Assembly (NCBI GenBank): GCA_031277685.1
Contig: JAITLV010000200.1
Span: 1 to 55,122, forward strand
Source of the DNA: Sphingobacterium sp.
GTDB lineage: Bacteria > Bacteroidota > Bacteroidia > Sphingobacteriales > Sphingobacteriaceae
Length of the DNA stretch: 55,122 bases
Direction: 5' to 3'
Part shown: piece after piece, positions 18,311-26,954 of the stretch
How the letters are laid out: every line of letters begins with the position of its first letter
Position numbering within the stretch: position 1 is the stretch's first letter
Program-made: the position numbers and the translations under genes
Notes under the pieces: model-generated
Databases searched by the model: none
Told to the model about the DNA's origin: nothing
What the model saw: only the letters and a program-made list of their open reading frames with translations

Positions 18311-20689
18311 GTGTTTAAAAGTCGCTCTTCTATTCGCATAAATACAGTGATCGCCCTTTGTGCCTGTCAAATTTGTACGGTACAGGCGCAGGAAAAATGG
18401 GAGATATCCGGGATATTAAAAAACGAATCCAGCAAACCCATAGCAAATGCCACGGTTTATTTATATCCAGATAAGTATGCTTTCAAGACAGATACTGCTG
18501 GACGATTTCACTTTAATAAACTTTATGCAGGGCGTTACGAACTTGTTGCGCAAGCATTGGGCTATAAAAAGTTGCAACAGTTCGTTGAATTAACTGATAA
18601 AAACCAAACCTTGACGATCACACTGCAGACGGATAGCCGTCAGATCGCTGAAGTCGAAGTGAACCGGAAGCTAGAGGCCGTTGACAACCTGGTCAAGGCA
18701 GAAAACGCTGCTATGCCCATCAAAGTTATTACCAAAAGAGAAATTGAATTGATGGGGAGCCGCAGGTTGGATGAAGTCCTGAAAGAGCAGACCGGTATTG
18801 CCATCGTCAATGACATTGCGGGCGGTTCCAGAGCCGTTGGCGTACAAATTCAGGGCTTCAGCAGCAACTATGTTATGGTATTGGTCGATGGGCAACCCAT
18901 GCTTGGCCGTAATAGCGGTAATTTTGATCTTTCCCGTATTTCGGTGACCAACATTGAACGTATTGAGATTATCAAGGGGGCCTCCTCCTGTCTCTATGGC
19001 AGTGACGCCCTTGGTGGTGCCATCAATATTATTACACGTCATGGTGCCATCACACCACAGGCTCATGCTTCTCTCCTTTACGGCACACTCAATACGGTTG
19101 ATGCAACCATAGAAGGCGAAACACCCTTTTCCAACCAGCGCGGCAGTGCGGTTGTTTCAGGCAACTATTACCGTACAGACGGCTTTAATACGGACAAACA
19201 ATACCTCAGTTCAAAAAGTACCACATTCCCTCCCTATACCAACTACAGTTTTCAGGGACGGGTACGTTATCGGACCAGTAAAAACGGTACACTAGGACTA
19301 ACGGGCCGATTTGCCGCACGTGAATCAGAGATGATCAGCGGCTGGTCAGAGGACCGTACATTACAGGATAAACAGCGTGATCAGGATATCAATCTTTCGG
19401 CGAGTTATGATCACAACTTTGATTCGGGCCTGCGCAGTATGACACGCTACTATTTTTCCAGGTTCCATTCGCAGATCGCTGCACAGTGGCTGCGACAAGG
19501 GGTTTTGGCTTCTGCTGAAGAATTCGGCCAGAATGTACATCGCATCGAGCAGCAGTTTGCCTATAGCCCGATACAACAACTTAAGTTCACGGGAGGTATC
19601 GGTGGCAGTCTAGAACAGATGGACAACCAGGACCTCGATGCCAAGCGCTCATTGAACAGTGCATTTGTCTACCTTCAAACCGAATGGAAACCTGTGGATC
19701 GTCTCCTCACGACACTTGGCCTGCGCTATGACCACACGAATGTCTATAACGGGCATTTAAGTCCAAGTCTAGGTTTGCAATATCATATCAGTCCGACCTT
19801 ATTGATCAAAGGCGGTGTGGGTGCAGGTTTCAAAGCACCCGATTACAAGATGCGTTATCAGGTATTTTTCAATCCGGCCGCTAACTATCTTGTTGTTGGG
19901 TCCGAACGCGTAGCCGATGTTGTGGCAGCCATGGATCAGGCGGGTGAATTGAGCTATAAGAACAGCTACATGCTGAATTTAGTTGCAGGAAACCTCAAGG
20001 CCGAAACTAGTCTGTCCAACAATATTGGGCTTACCTGGAATCCTTCAAACAAATTACAGGCAGATTTTTCCCTGTTCTATCATCGGATCAACAATCAGAT
20101 CAATACGGTCAGTGTAGGTAATGGTACCAGTATCGCTCAGATCTATAGCTACCGAAATCTGCCGAAGGCGATGAACAAGGGCTTTGAGTTATCATTGAGT
20201 TACCAGGCAACCAAAGACCTGCAGTTGTCCATGGGCTACCAGTACCTGATTGCAAAGGACCTCAGCGTATTGGACAGTATTGCTGCTGGCAATTACCCTT
20301 ATAATCAAGTCAATGATGCTGCAACTGATCTTTATCGGCAAAGCAAAAAATCAGATTATTGGGGTATTGAGGATCGCTCACGCCATATGGTCAATTTCAA
20401 AGCCCAGTACGAATACAAGCCCTGGGGAGTCAATGTCAATGCCCGCGTTAATTTTCGCGGAAAGACACCCTTTCAGGAATATAACGGAAATCAATTTATT
20501 GACAAGTACGACATCTTTATCCCCCACCATACACTCCTGAATATGACGATCGAAAAAAGTCTGATGAACCGAAGATTAACCCTCCGTCTGATCGGCGATA
20601 ACCTATTTAATTTCACCAGCCGTTATCTCTTAGGACAGCCCGGACGGGTCATTATGGGCGGAGTTAGTTACCGGTGGATGAAGGATTAG
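18311..20689 (+). CDS. TonB-dependent haem receptor (HmuR-like)
   Basis: A 792-aa outer-membrane receptor. GTG start, signal peptide (about 1-26, ...CTVQAQEKW), a carboxypeptidase-regulatory-like N-terminal domain (about 30-105), then a plug domain (about 130-240; GSRRLDEVLKEQTGI, VLVDGQPMLGR, RIEIIKGASSCLYGSDALGGAINI) and a 22-strand type barrel ending in ...GGVSYRWMKD. The haem role is inferred from the neighbouring HmuY-type lipoproteins, hmuTUV and haem oxygenase. It heads a plus-strand transcript and has an iron-box palindrome immediately before its start. Confidence 0.9.
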   Translation: MFKSRSSIRINTVIALCACQICTVQAQEKWEISGILKNESSKPIANATVYLYPDKYAFKTDTAGRFHFNKLYAGRYELVAQALGYKKLQQFVELTDKNQTLTITLQTDSRQIAEVEVNRKLEAVDNLVKAENAAMPIKVITKREIELMGSRRLDEVLKEQTGIAIVNDIAGGSRAVGVQIQGFSSNYVMVLVDGQPMLGRNSGNFDLSRISVTNIERIEIIKGASSCLYGSDALGGAINIITRHGAITPQAHASLLYGTLNTVDATIEGETPFSNQRGSAVVSGNYYRTDGFNTDKQYLSSKSTTFPPYTNYSFQGRVRYRTSKNGTLGLTGRFAARESEMISGWSEDRTLQDKQRDQDINLSASYDHNFDSGLRSMTRYYFSRFHSQIAAQWLRQGVLASAEEFGQNVHRIEQQFAYSPIQQLKFTGGIGGSLEQMDNQDLDAKRSLNSAFVYLQTEWKPVDRLLTTLGLRYDHTNVYNGHLSPSLGLQYHISPTLLIKGGVGAGFKAPDYKMRYQVFFNPAANYLVVGSERVADVVAAMDQAGELSYKNSYMLNLVAGNLKAETSLSNNIGLTWNPSNKLQADFSLFYHRINNQINTVSVGNGTSIAQIYSYRNLPKAMNKGFELSLSYQATKDLQLSMGYQYLIAKDLSVLDSIAAGNYPYNQVNDAATDLYRQSKKSDYWGIEDRSRHMVNFKAQYEYKPWGVNVNARVNFRGKTPFQEYNGNQFIDKYDIFIPHHTLLNMTIEKSLMNRRLTLRLIGDNLFNFTSRYLLGQPGRVIMGGVSYRWMKD

Positions 20690-20736
20690 CGATTGAAGAT
20701 TAAAGTTAATGACAAGTATCATAAAGTAGAAAAACA

Positions 20737-21492
20737 ATGAGAACAATTAACATCATAATAGCAGAATGTAGTATATGGCTTTCGTTTCATAAGCTTGGAC
20801 GCTGTATTTTTTCAGGTTTTCTGGCGCTTATGCTTCTATCCTGTGGGAAGGACAAAGACTATACGATTGGATTGGAAGATGGCAAAAGCATCGTCATTAA
20901 AGATCTTGCGGGCGATACCGACGCATCCATGGGTGATGGAACCGAGGGCAAGGAAAAACGCCCCTTTTATACATTTCTCTTCCGTTTTAAAGATAAAAAG
21001 CAGATCTGGATCAAGACAAAGGCTGATTCCCTCCAATGGTTGAAGACCAAAGACTGGGATATTGCTTTCACAGGGCCGTATAATTCCGAAGTTTTTGTCA
21101 ATAATGCTGTGGATGAATTCAATCCGGGCTATCAGGGCGAAGCCAATCATACGGCTGTCATGCTGTTAAAACAATCCTATCAAAGTCTTACGGTAGCCCC
21201 CTCGGATGAAGAGTTCAATAAAAGCGGAACAGGTAAAATCGGCTGGGCATCCAATTCCGAATCACTTGGCTGGTTTCAGTATAGCCTAAGCACGCATATT
21301 ATGCAGGCTTTACCCAACCGAACCTATGCTATTCGTCTGCCTGATGGTAAATATGCCAAATTGCAACTGATCAATGCCTATAAGGGAAACCCTTCGGCAG
21401 TGACCAATATGAACTGGCCTGCTCCCTACTACACTTTTAAATATTACGTGCAAGAAGACGGCAGTAAAAACTTAAACACAAACACATTATAA
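20737..21492 (+). CDS. hmuY: HmuY-family haem-binding lipoprotein (copy 1)
   Basis: A 251-aa lipoprotein, with lipobox LLSC and acylated Cys36 followed by an acidic stretch. The body shows HmuY-type features: KDWDIAFTGPYNSEVFVNN, a GWFQYSLSTHIMQALPNRTYAIR stretch and a closing ...YTFKYYVQ strand. HmuY proteins sit on the cell surface and pass haem to the TonB receptor (known for Porphyromonas). It follows the receptor gene by 47 bp without a terminator, so the two are probably cotranscribed. Confidence 0.85.
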   Translation: MRTINIIIAECSIWLSFHKLGRCIFSGFLALMLLSCGKDKDYTIGLEDGKSIVIKDLAGDTDASMGDGTEGKEKRPFYTFLFRFKDKKQIWIKTKADSLQWLKTKDWDIAFTGPYNSEVFVNNAVDEFNPGYQGEANHTAVMLLKQSYQSLTVAPSDEEFNKSGTGKIGWASNSESLGWFQYSLSTHIMQALPNRTYAIRLPDGKYAKLQLINAYKGNPSAVTNMNWPAPYYTFKYYVQEDGSKNLNTNTL

Positions 21493-21521
21493 TAAGGAAA
21501 AATTACACAATTAAATTAAAG

Positions 21522-22109
21522 ATGAACAAATTATTTACAACAGCAACACTTGTATGTGCATTGAGTTTCGGTTTTACTTCTTGCAGTAAGGATGATGATA
21601 AGGTTGAAGAAAGCAAACTGAGCGATGCAACAGCTGTCACGGCCATTGCCACGATCGAAATCCCCTCAGGCGCAAAAGTTTTCTATGATTTTAAAACAAA
21701 TACTGTCCAGGATGAAGGTAAAGGTATGATCAACCTCTCAGGAACCTATGGTTCAACATTGCAAAATACTTCAACAGCCAACTATAAAATGGGTTATTTC
21801 GATCAAGAAAATACATCAATCGAAAAGTTGCCCCTTTCTTCAGTATTAAGTGCAGATATTAAATTAACAGATAAATTAGGGATTGAATTTGCAGGTACAG
21901 ATCAACCTACTAAGGATCCGAACTGGATAATTTATGATCACGACAATAATTATTCCGTATATGCAAAGCCAAATCGTTATGTTGTGCTATTTAAAGGGGA
22001 AAAATTAAGCGCGACAAGCGACGAGCTCTATGTTATTCAAGCGGGCAAAATCACTGCTCTCAAAGGAGATGCAACTTATAATATCAACTTCAAAAAATTT
22101 GTAAAATAG
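21522..22109 (+). CDS. Lipoprotein of unknown function in the haem operon
   Basis: 195 aa with a clear lipobox (FTSC, Cys21) and an acidic +2 region, so it is probably exported to the outer membrane surface. The body starts IEIPSGAKVFYDFKTNT and ends with beta-strand-rich sequence. It faintly recalls the opening strands of HmuY proteins but lacks their WDIAF block, so I do not assign it to that family. Placed 29 bp after copy 1 and before the next iron-box-driven HmuY gene, it likely serves haem or iron handling. Confidence 0.75.
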   Translation: MNKLFTTATLVCALSFGFTSCSKDDDKVEESKLSDATAVTAIATIEIPSGAKVFYDFKTNTVQDEGKGMINLSGTYGSTLQNTSTANYKMGYFDQENTSIEKLPLSSVLSADIKLTDKLGIEFAGTDQPTKDPNWIIYDHDNNYSVYAKPNRYVVLFKGEKLSATSDELYVIQAGKITALKGDATYNINFKKFVK

Positions 22110-22123
22110 TTTTAATGAAATTA

Positions 22124-22183
22124 TAAACCCAACTAAAAATCCGAACTCCTATAATATTGAATTCGTATTCTTAGCTGGGTTTA
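22124..22183 (+). terminator. Large hairpin after the first HmuY gene pair
   Basis: TAAACCCAACTAA at 22124-22136 pairs with TTAGCTGGGTTTA at 22171-22183 (12 of 13 bases) around a 34-base loop. There is no long U-run, so it is an imperfect terminator or an mRNA-stabilising end. The remainder of 22110-22369 holds no gene. Confidence 0.4.
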
Positions 22184-22329
22184 GCAAACATTACCTCATT
22201 TTAACGTCTAGGATAATGGACACCTAGCTCGCCAAACCCCATAAGTATCGAAAAAGTTAAAACCAAAATTAATATATAAAATATCATTTTTCATACACAA
22301 GTAATAGGCTAAACTCTTTACCTTTACCA

Positions 22330-22352
22330 TTATTTAGAATGATTTTAAATAA
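22330..22352 (+). promoter_or_regulatory. Iron-box palindrome before the second HmuY gene
   Basis: Perfect arms TTATTTA and TAAATAA around GAATGATTT; the whole site is nearly symmetric. It lies 17 bases before the ATG at 22370, and implies that copy 2 has its own iron-controlled promoter. Confidence 0.65.
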
Positions 22353-22369
22353 ATATAGACACATAACAG

Positions 22370-23164
22370 ATGAATATATCAAGACAGCTCACCAGAACAA
22401 AGTATATTGCATTGCTCTGCATTGGTCTAGCAATCAATACCGCTTGTAGCAAATCGGATCCAGCAACAGAACCTGTTGTTGAACCACCCAAAGAAGAAGA
22501 AAGCAATACGGCGCTTTATAATAAATTGATTACCGTACGCGATTTTGCCGCTACTGATAAAAACGATGGCCATAACGCTGCCCCTACCGTATATTATAGC
22601 TTAGAGACGAATAAACCCATACCGGAGACACATCGCCAGACACGGAATTGGGATGTTGCCTTTAGCAATATTTTCAATAGTCATGTATCTGGCAATAATG
22701 GCTCAAACAACACCAATTTCGGTTATGGCAACAACGCAACTGGTGGTATCCTGATTGTCGAGAAAGCATTTGATGAAGTGACCGAAGTCCCGGCAGATGC
22801 AGAGTTTAAACTTATTGGTGATGCGATCGGTATGGACCAAAATGGTGACGAAGGAAATGGGGTTGGTTGGTGTTTATACGATTTTTTTGGAACCTTAGTT
22901 AAGCAACATACACCAAACAAAGAAACTGAACATGTTGCTTATGCGCTAGGAAATGAGCTGAGACTACTCAATGGAAAAGTCGTCAAACCTAGGACGTTAA
23001 TTGTCCGGACTGCAAAGGGCAACTATGCAAAGATTAAACCGGTTTCCATGTACAAAGGCCTGTATAAGCCTGAAGAATGGTTCAAAAGTTCTCCCCACGT
23101 ATTTATCTCCTTTGATTATGTCCTTGTGCCAAAAGGCAGCAAAAAATTTGAGATAAAACCTTAG
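22370..23164 (+). CDS. HmuY-family haem-binding lipoprotein (copy 2)
   Basis: 264 aa, lipobox NTAC with Cys26, followed by a Pro/Glu-rich linker to about residue 45. Domain landmarks of HmuY are present: YYSLETNKPI, RNWDVAFSNIFNSHVSGN, NATGGILIVEKAFDEV and the end block PHVFISFDYVLVP. Surface haem capture is the likely role. It has its own iron-box palindrome upstream and is followed by a 124-bp spacer with a small hairpin. It is clearly diverged from copies 1 and 3. Confidence 0.85.
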   Translation: MNISRQLTRTKYIALLCIGLAINTACSKSDPATEPVVEPPKEEESNTALYNKLITVRDFAATDKNDGHNAAPTVYYSLETNKPIPETHRQTRNWDVAFSNIFNSHVSGNNGSNNTNFGYGNNATGGILIVEKAFDEVTEVPADAEFKLIGDAIGMDQNGDEGNGVGWCLYDFFGTLVKQHTPNKETEHVAYALGNELRLLNGKVVKPRTLIVRTAKGNYAKIKPVSMYKGLYKPEEWFKSSPHVFISFDYVLVPKGSKKFEIKP

Positions 23165-23189
23165 ATAGTACAATTCTTATTCAAAAAAA

Positions 23190-23218
23190 ACCGGATATAC
23201 GGTCGAGGTACATCCGGT
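23190..23218 (+). terminator. Hairpin after HmuY copy 2
   Basis: ACCGGAT and ATCCGGT form a 7-bp perfect stem with a 15-base loop, preceded by an A-run (eight A). On the minus strand the A-run would be a U-tract; on the plus strand there is none, so termination of the upstream gene here is uncertain. Confidence 0.4.
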
Positions 23219-23288
23219 AACAAATTGACTAATTAACATATATTTATTAACTAGCCCACTGTAGAAGTGGCAAAATTACGAAAAAGAA

Positions 23289-23996
23289 ATGAAAATCAGA
23301 TTCACAACTTTATCAATTGCCTTAGGTCTTGCCGCGATTGGCATGACGACATCATGTAGCAAAGACAATTCACTTGCACCTAATGTAGAAGAGCAATCAA
23401 TTAGCAAACGCGCCGTCACACCTTCTCCAACCGTTGGTGGTACAGTAAACTTTACCGCAACAGGCACAAAAGGATATTTAAAAACGATCGCGACTGGTAC
23501 TTATGGTGCACGCAACTTCCACCAAGGTACGGTACCTGATTTAGTGGATACAACACAATGGAAAAACCCGGCAAGCACCTATTACTACAATTTGATTACA
23601 AACGATGGTGGTACCTCCACTAGCTACGATTTTCAATTTAGTGGCACAGCAAATGCAAGTTTGACCGTAAATACAGCAAAATACGATCTATATTATGTGA
23701 ATACAGCGTTTGAATCAGTCTCAGTAAGTACGTCAGCAACATTAATTTCAAATGGTGTTGCAGGCTCCAATAGTCTGAATGGAACCGGCAACCCGAGTAG
23801 TACTGGCTGGTATATCTATAATCTAAGCAATCACATTATGAGCAGCTATGGACCCAGAACGTATATTTTAGAAAACAAAACAACCGGAGATAAATGGAAA
23901 TTGCGTTTAAATAGTGTTTATAAGGACGAAACACCAAATGCAAGTTATGCAGCGACAAACTTTCCTTTTATGAGTTTCGATTATAAGAAACTATAA
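23289..23996 (+). CDS. HmuY-family haem-binding lipoprotein (copy 3)
   Basis: 235 aa with lipobox TTSC (Cys23). The HmuY-like body has STYYYNLITNDGG, a Y-D-F-Q-F block in place of the W-D-I-A-F of copy 1, TGWYIYNLSNHIMSSYGPRTYILE and a closing FPFMSFDYKKL. The NHIM...RTYIL segment closely parallels the THIM...RTYAIR of copy 1, so the two share ancestry. A terminator-like hairpin follows 47 bases after the stop. The substrate may differ from copies 1 and 2, since the core strand differs. Confidence 0.82.
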   Translation: MKIRFTTLSIALGLAAIGMTTSCSKDNSLAPNVEEQSISKRAVTPSPTVGGTVNFTATGTKGYLKTIATGTYGARNFHQGTVPDLVDTTQWKNPASTYYYNLITNDGGTSTSYDFQFSGTANASLTVNTAKYDLYYVNTAFESVSVSTSATLISNGVAGSNSLNGTGNPSSTGWYIYNLSNHIMSSYGPRTYILENKTTGDKWKLRLNSVYKDETPNASYAATNFPFMSFDYKKL

Positions 23997-24042
23997 TCGG
24001 CCTTAATACCCTTATTTTTTAATAAGAATTGTAAATTTTAAA

Positions 24043-24076
24043 TCCGGTGCCAGTCTTGCTGGTACCGGTTATTTTC
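24043..24076 (+). terminator. Terminator or attenuator between HmuY copy 3 and the DUF5018-like gene
   Basis: TCCGGTGCCAG (24043-24053) pairs with CTGGTACCGG (24059-24068) over a TCTTG loop, with one internal mismatch, followed by TTATTTTCC. It ends only about 10 bases before the next ATG (24086), so read-through past it would set expression of the two downstream lipoproteins. Confidence 0.6.
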
Positions 24077-24085
24077 CAAATTAAA

Positions 24086-24889
24086 ATGAAAAATCAGTTA
24101 TTAACCACCCATAAATTTAAGATCGCTACAGGCCTTTTATTGAGCAGCTTGTATTTAAATTCTTGTACCAAAACAGAAATTCAGCCCTATGAGCCAGAGA
24201 GCATGGCGCGGATCAGCAGTTTCAAGATTGTCAATACGAGCAAAGAAGTTATTGGTGCTATTGACAATGATGCCAAGACCATTACGGTTACGCTGCCCGA
24301 AGGACTCTATATGACCAGTCTGGAACCTGAAATAAAAGTTGCTACAGGCGCTACGCTAAAACAAGGTTCGGATACACTGATTACCAATATGGTCGATTAT
24401 TTTGCCAAAGGTCGGACTATTCAATATCCTATTACCGCCACGGATGGTAGTACAGCGACCTACACCCTGATCGTCAAGAGTGACCAGCCGGCACTCCATG
24501 TGCAAGAGGTTAGTACAGATCCAAATACACCGGTTGTATATGACCAATCTTTCTGGTATACCACCAATATTGTTTACATTTACAACAACCTCATCAGCTA
24601 TCCCTATATTGCTACCCCTGAGAGTGATTTGGAACTAGCACGTGCCAGCTTAGTGGATAAAGATGGAAAAGAATATCCTTTTAAACTAGCCTCTACAGCA
24701 AATGTGCCATCTGTTCCAAATGCGTATATGAATCTTAGTTTAAATAATATTGAAGGACGTTTGACAGGCCCGGCCAATGCGCCGATATACAACAAGGTGC
24801 CAGCAGCGGGTGATTACTATGTCAAATTGCGTTACTACAGCCGCGAGGTAACTTTAAAGAATCCCATCCGAATTATTTACAACAACTGA
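24086..24889 (+). CDS. DUF5018-like lipoprotein
   Basis: 267 aa from the ATG at 24086; the frame extends 13 codons upstream to a GTG inside the terminator hairpin, which I reject because the ATG opens directly into the signal peptide. Lipobox LNSC, Cys27. The first domain (about 40-130) has the pattern ISSFKIV...ITVTLPEGLYMTSLEPEIKVATGATL...YTLIVKS, typical of DUF5018-type Bacteroidota surface lipoproteins; a second beta-rich domain follows. Probably a surface-exposed accessory of the haem locus; its ligand is unknown. Confidence 0.75.
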   Translation: MKNQLLTTHKFKIATGLLLSSLYLNSCTKTEIQPYEPESMARISSFKIVNTSKEVIGAIDNDAKTITVTLPEGLYMTSLEPEIKVATGATLKQGSDTLITNMVDYFAKGRTIQYPITATDGSTATYTLIVKSDQPALHVQEVSTDPNTPVVYDQSFWYTTNIVYIYNNLISYPYIATPESDLELARASLVDKDGKEYPFKLASTANVPSVPNAYMNLSLNNIEGRLTGPANAPIYNKVPAAGDYYVKLRYYSREVTLKNPIRIIYNN

Positions 24890-24977
24890 TCATAGTTGTA
24901 CCAAAGCGGCATCAAGAACGTATGCGCTTTCAGTTATTGACGGAAATACTCCCTGATGCTAGAAATTTACCCCAAAT

Positions 24978-25985
24978 ATGAAAAAAAGAAACACATTATA
25001 CCGTATTCCCATCTTGTTGCTCACTATGGGAATCACACTATTCTCGGCTTGCAAAAAAGAGCATGAAATTGCCCCGACACCTTACACCGAAATCACCTCA
25101 TTTAAGATTCCCTACAACGCGGGTAAAGATACCATCGTAGCAGCAGTGGATGGGGAAACCATCTATGTCTCCTGGCCTGGCTCTACCGAATGGCCGATTC
25201 CAGAGACAGTTGCTCCCATTATCAATATTTCTAAAAATGCAAGTATCAGCCCTGCTTCCGGAACAGCCATTGCGCTCAAAGACGGAACACAATATCAGGT
25301 GAAAGCCCAGGACGGCACCATCAAAACCTATACCATAAAACTGTCAAATGGTGCGCTTCTTCCCTCTTTCCAAGACGAAGAGACGCAGATTATTACTATT
25401 GTGGGTCAAAGCAATTTCAGTATCCCAATAAATAATCTTGCCCTGGATGGAAGTGATAGTCTGTACCTCGTTAACGATCAGAATAAAAGCTATAAACTCC
25501 TCTTGGATAGAATAGAGAATGGGCTTATTGTTTTCTATATGGATCAGCAAGATGGTTCAGGCATCCCTGCTGGTGACTATTACGCACAAGTGATCAACAA
25601 ATTCGGTATTCCTGTTAAAAGCAATAAAAAGTTTGTAACCGTCGCAGCCGATCAGTCACTTCCTTATGTTTATTTTAACCATACAAAAGAATGGTCCGTC
25701 AAAAGAGGTGAAATTATCAATCTGCCTGCAAGACATTTGAGCAAAACATCAGATATTAGAGTTGTAAATTTAAATTACACAGAAGATGGTGGTACCAATA
25801 GTTTATCTTTGATCTTCGTAGGTATTTCAGATGATTTAAAATCCATTAAAGTACAGATCCCCGAAGATGCTCCAATAGGCCTGACCTCAGATTTAAACAG
25901 TGGCATTAGCATACGGGTTCGTCTCGATCGTTTTTTTACACAATTTACTCCTTATTATAATTATCCAATCAAAATCGTAGAATAA
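24978..25985 (+). CDS. DUF5018-like lipoprotein, two-domain
   Basis: 335 aa, signal peptide with lipobox FSAC (Cys25). It shares the N-terminal layout of the preceding gene (ITSFKIPYNAGKDTIVAAVDGETIYVSWP, APIINISKNASISPASGTA, YTIKLS), followed by IPT/TIG-like beta domains (about 130-335). The pair looks like an old duplication. It ends 68 bp before the iron-box of the haem oxygenase. Likely outer-membrane surface; function unknown beyond its haem-locus setting. Confidence 0.72.
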   Translation: MKKRNTLYRIPILLLTMGITLFSACKKEHEIAPTPYTEITSFKIPYNAGKDTIVAAVDGETIYVSWPGSTEWPIPETVAPIINISKNASISPASGTAIALKDGTQYQVKAQDGTIKTYTIKLSNGALLPSFQDEETQIITIVGQSNFSIPINNLALDGSDSLYLVNDQNKSYKLLLDRIENGLIVFYMDQQDGSGIPAGDYYAQVINKFGIPVKSNKKFVTVAADQSLPYVYFNHTKEWSVKRGEIINLPARHLSKTSDIRVVNLNYTEDGGTNSLSLIFVGISDDLKSIKVQIPEDAPIGLTSDLNSGISIRVRLDRFFTQFTPYYNYPIKIVE

Positions 25986-26053
25986 AATCCTGTCGTTTTT
26001 CATAGATGATAAATCAGAAAACAGCATAAAAAATTGGAAATAAATACGAATCT

Positions 26054-26076
26054 TTGTGTAGAATCGTTATAAATAA
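26054..26076 (+). promoter_or_regulatory. Iron-box palindrome before haem oxygenase
   Basis: Left arm TTGTGTA (5 of 7), centre GAATCGTTA (7 of 9 against the receptor site) and perfect right arm TAAATAA. It ends 10 bases before the ATG at 26087. Its overlap with the longer TTG-started reading frame argues for the ATG as the real start. Confidence 0.55.
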
Positions 26077-26086
26077 AAACAAGAAC

Positions 26087-26650
26087 ATGTTAAGTCAACA
26101 TATCAAAGAGCAGACGCACGCTGCTCACCAAAACGTAGAAGGAACGATCGTGCGCCAATTGAAAAATATTCGTTCGGAAGCAGATTATGCTGAGGTATTA
26201 AAAGGTTTCTATGCTTATTTCCGTGCTGTAGAGGATAGCATTGCCCCTTTTGTTACAGCCGAAGTATTACCGGATCTGGCTGAGCGTCGCAACTCATCTT
26301 ATATTAAAAGTGATATCGAAGCCTTAGGTGGCAACGTTGACAACCTGCCGGAAGCAACAGCACCAGTGGTAACCAATGTGCAGGAAGCACTCGCATCACT
26401 ATACGTGCTAGAAGGTTCTATTATGGGCGGTCCATACATCGTACAGATGCTCAACAAATATGGCGTCAATAAGGGTACCTCTTTCTTTGAGGGTTATGGG
26501 GAAAATAGCCGTGACATGTGGGCTGGTTTTACAACCGTATTGAATAAATATGCAGAAGATCCCGCAACTTTTGACCGTTCGGTAGAGATTGCCAACCAAA
26601 CTTTTTATAACTTTGGTGAAGTATTCACGCCTATTGCTAGTGCAAACTAA
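26087..26650 (+). CDS. Biliverdin-producing haem oxygenase
   Basis: A 187-aa all-helical haem oxygenase that opens haem to biliverdin, CO and iron. The proximal-His region EQTHAAHQ (about 8-15) and the distal-helix glycines YVLEGSIMGGPYI (about 105-117) are visible, and the length fits bacterial HO. I use the ATG at 26087; the frame is open to a TTG at 26054 within the iron-box. Cytoplasmic. It completes the locus: haem brought in by the receptor and HmuTUV would be degraded here for iron. Confidence 0.9.
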   Translation: MLSQHIKEQTHAAHQNVEGTIVRQLKNIRSEADYAEVLKGFYAYFRAVEDSIAPFVTAEVLPDLAERRNSSYIKSDIEALGGNVDNLPEATAPVVTNVQEALASLYVLEGSIMGGPYIVQMLNKYGVNKGTSFFEGYGENSRDMWAGFTTVLNKYAEDPATFDRSVEIANQTFYNFGEVFTPIASAN

Positions 26651-26678
26651 ATAGGCTGGATATTGTTTAATCCTTCAC

Positions 26679-26813
26679 ATGGAGCAAAAAGACAATAAAT
26701 CAAAATGGTTGAAACGTGCCGGCATGGGGGCATTCCTCTTCTTCCTGGCGAAGGGGCTTGTTTGGCTCGCAGTATTTTTCTTCGCGGCAAAGTCCTGTAG
26801 TTGGTCTATTTAG
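26679..26813 (+). CDS. Small single-span membrane protein, 44 aa
   Basis: A short ORF with ATG 28 bp after the haem oxygenase stop. The product has a basic hydrophilic N-terminus (KDNKSKWLKRAG) followed by one hydrophobic span (about 17-37, GAFLFFLAKGLVWLAVFFF) and a short tail with one Cys. Codon sense and position before a strong terminator support a real gene. No family name is certain; it may be a small inner-membrane accessory cotranscribed with the oxygenase. Confidence 0.55.
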   Translation: MEQKDNKSKWLKRAGMGAFLFFLAKGLVWLAVFFFAAKSCSWSI

Positions 26814-26816
26814 TAT

Positions 26817-26871
26817 AAAAAAAATAATGGCTTGCATTCGTTCATGACGAATGCAAGCCATTATTTTTTTT
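26817..26871. terminator. Bidirectional terminator with a 24-bp perfect stem
   Basis: Bases 26817-26840 and 26848-26871 form a perfect 24-bp stem with a 7-base loop; the stem itself starts with eight A and ends with eight T, so it works on both strands. It separates the plus-strand haem genes from the minus-strand toxin operon that ends at 26955. Confidence 0.9.
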
Positions 26872-26954
26872 ATTTCAGTCAAATGACTGTATATAATATC
26901 TCTCTTCTGGCCAGAACCTTTTCCATGACAATCAACGAATGAGAAATGATATAT

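Noticed and set aside
22124..22183. Riboswitch upstream of HmuY copy 2
   Set aside because: The structure is a simple long-loop hairpin after a stop codon without conserved junctions; an iron-box palindrome already explains control of the next gene.
26054..26086. TTG-initiated extension of haem oxygenase
   Set aside because: It lies within the iron-box palindrome; haem oxygenases begin with the helix that starts after the ATG at 26087.
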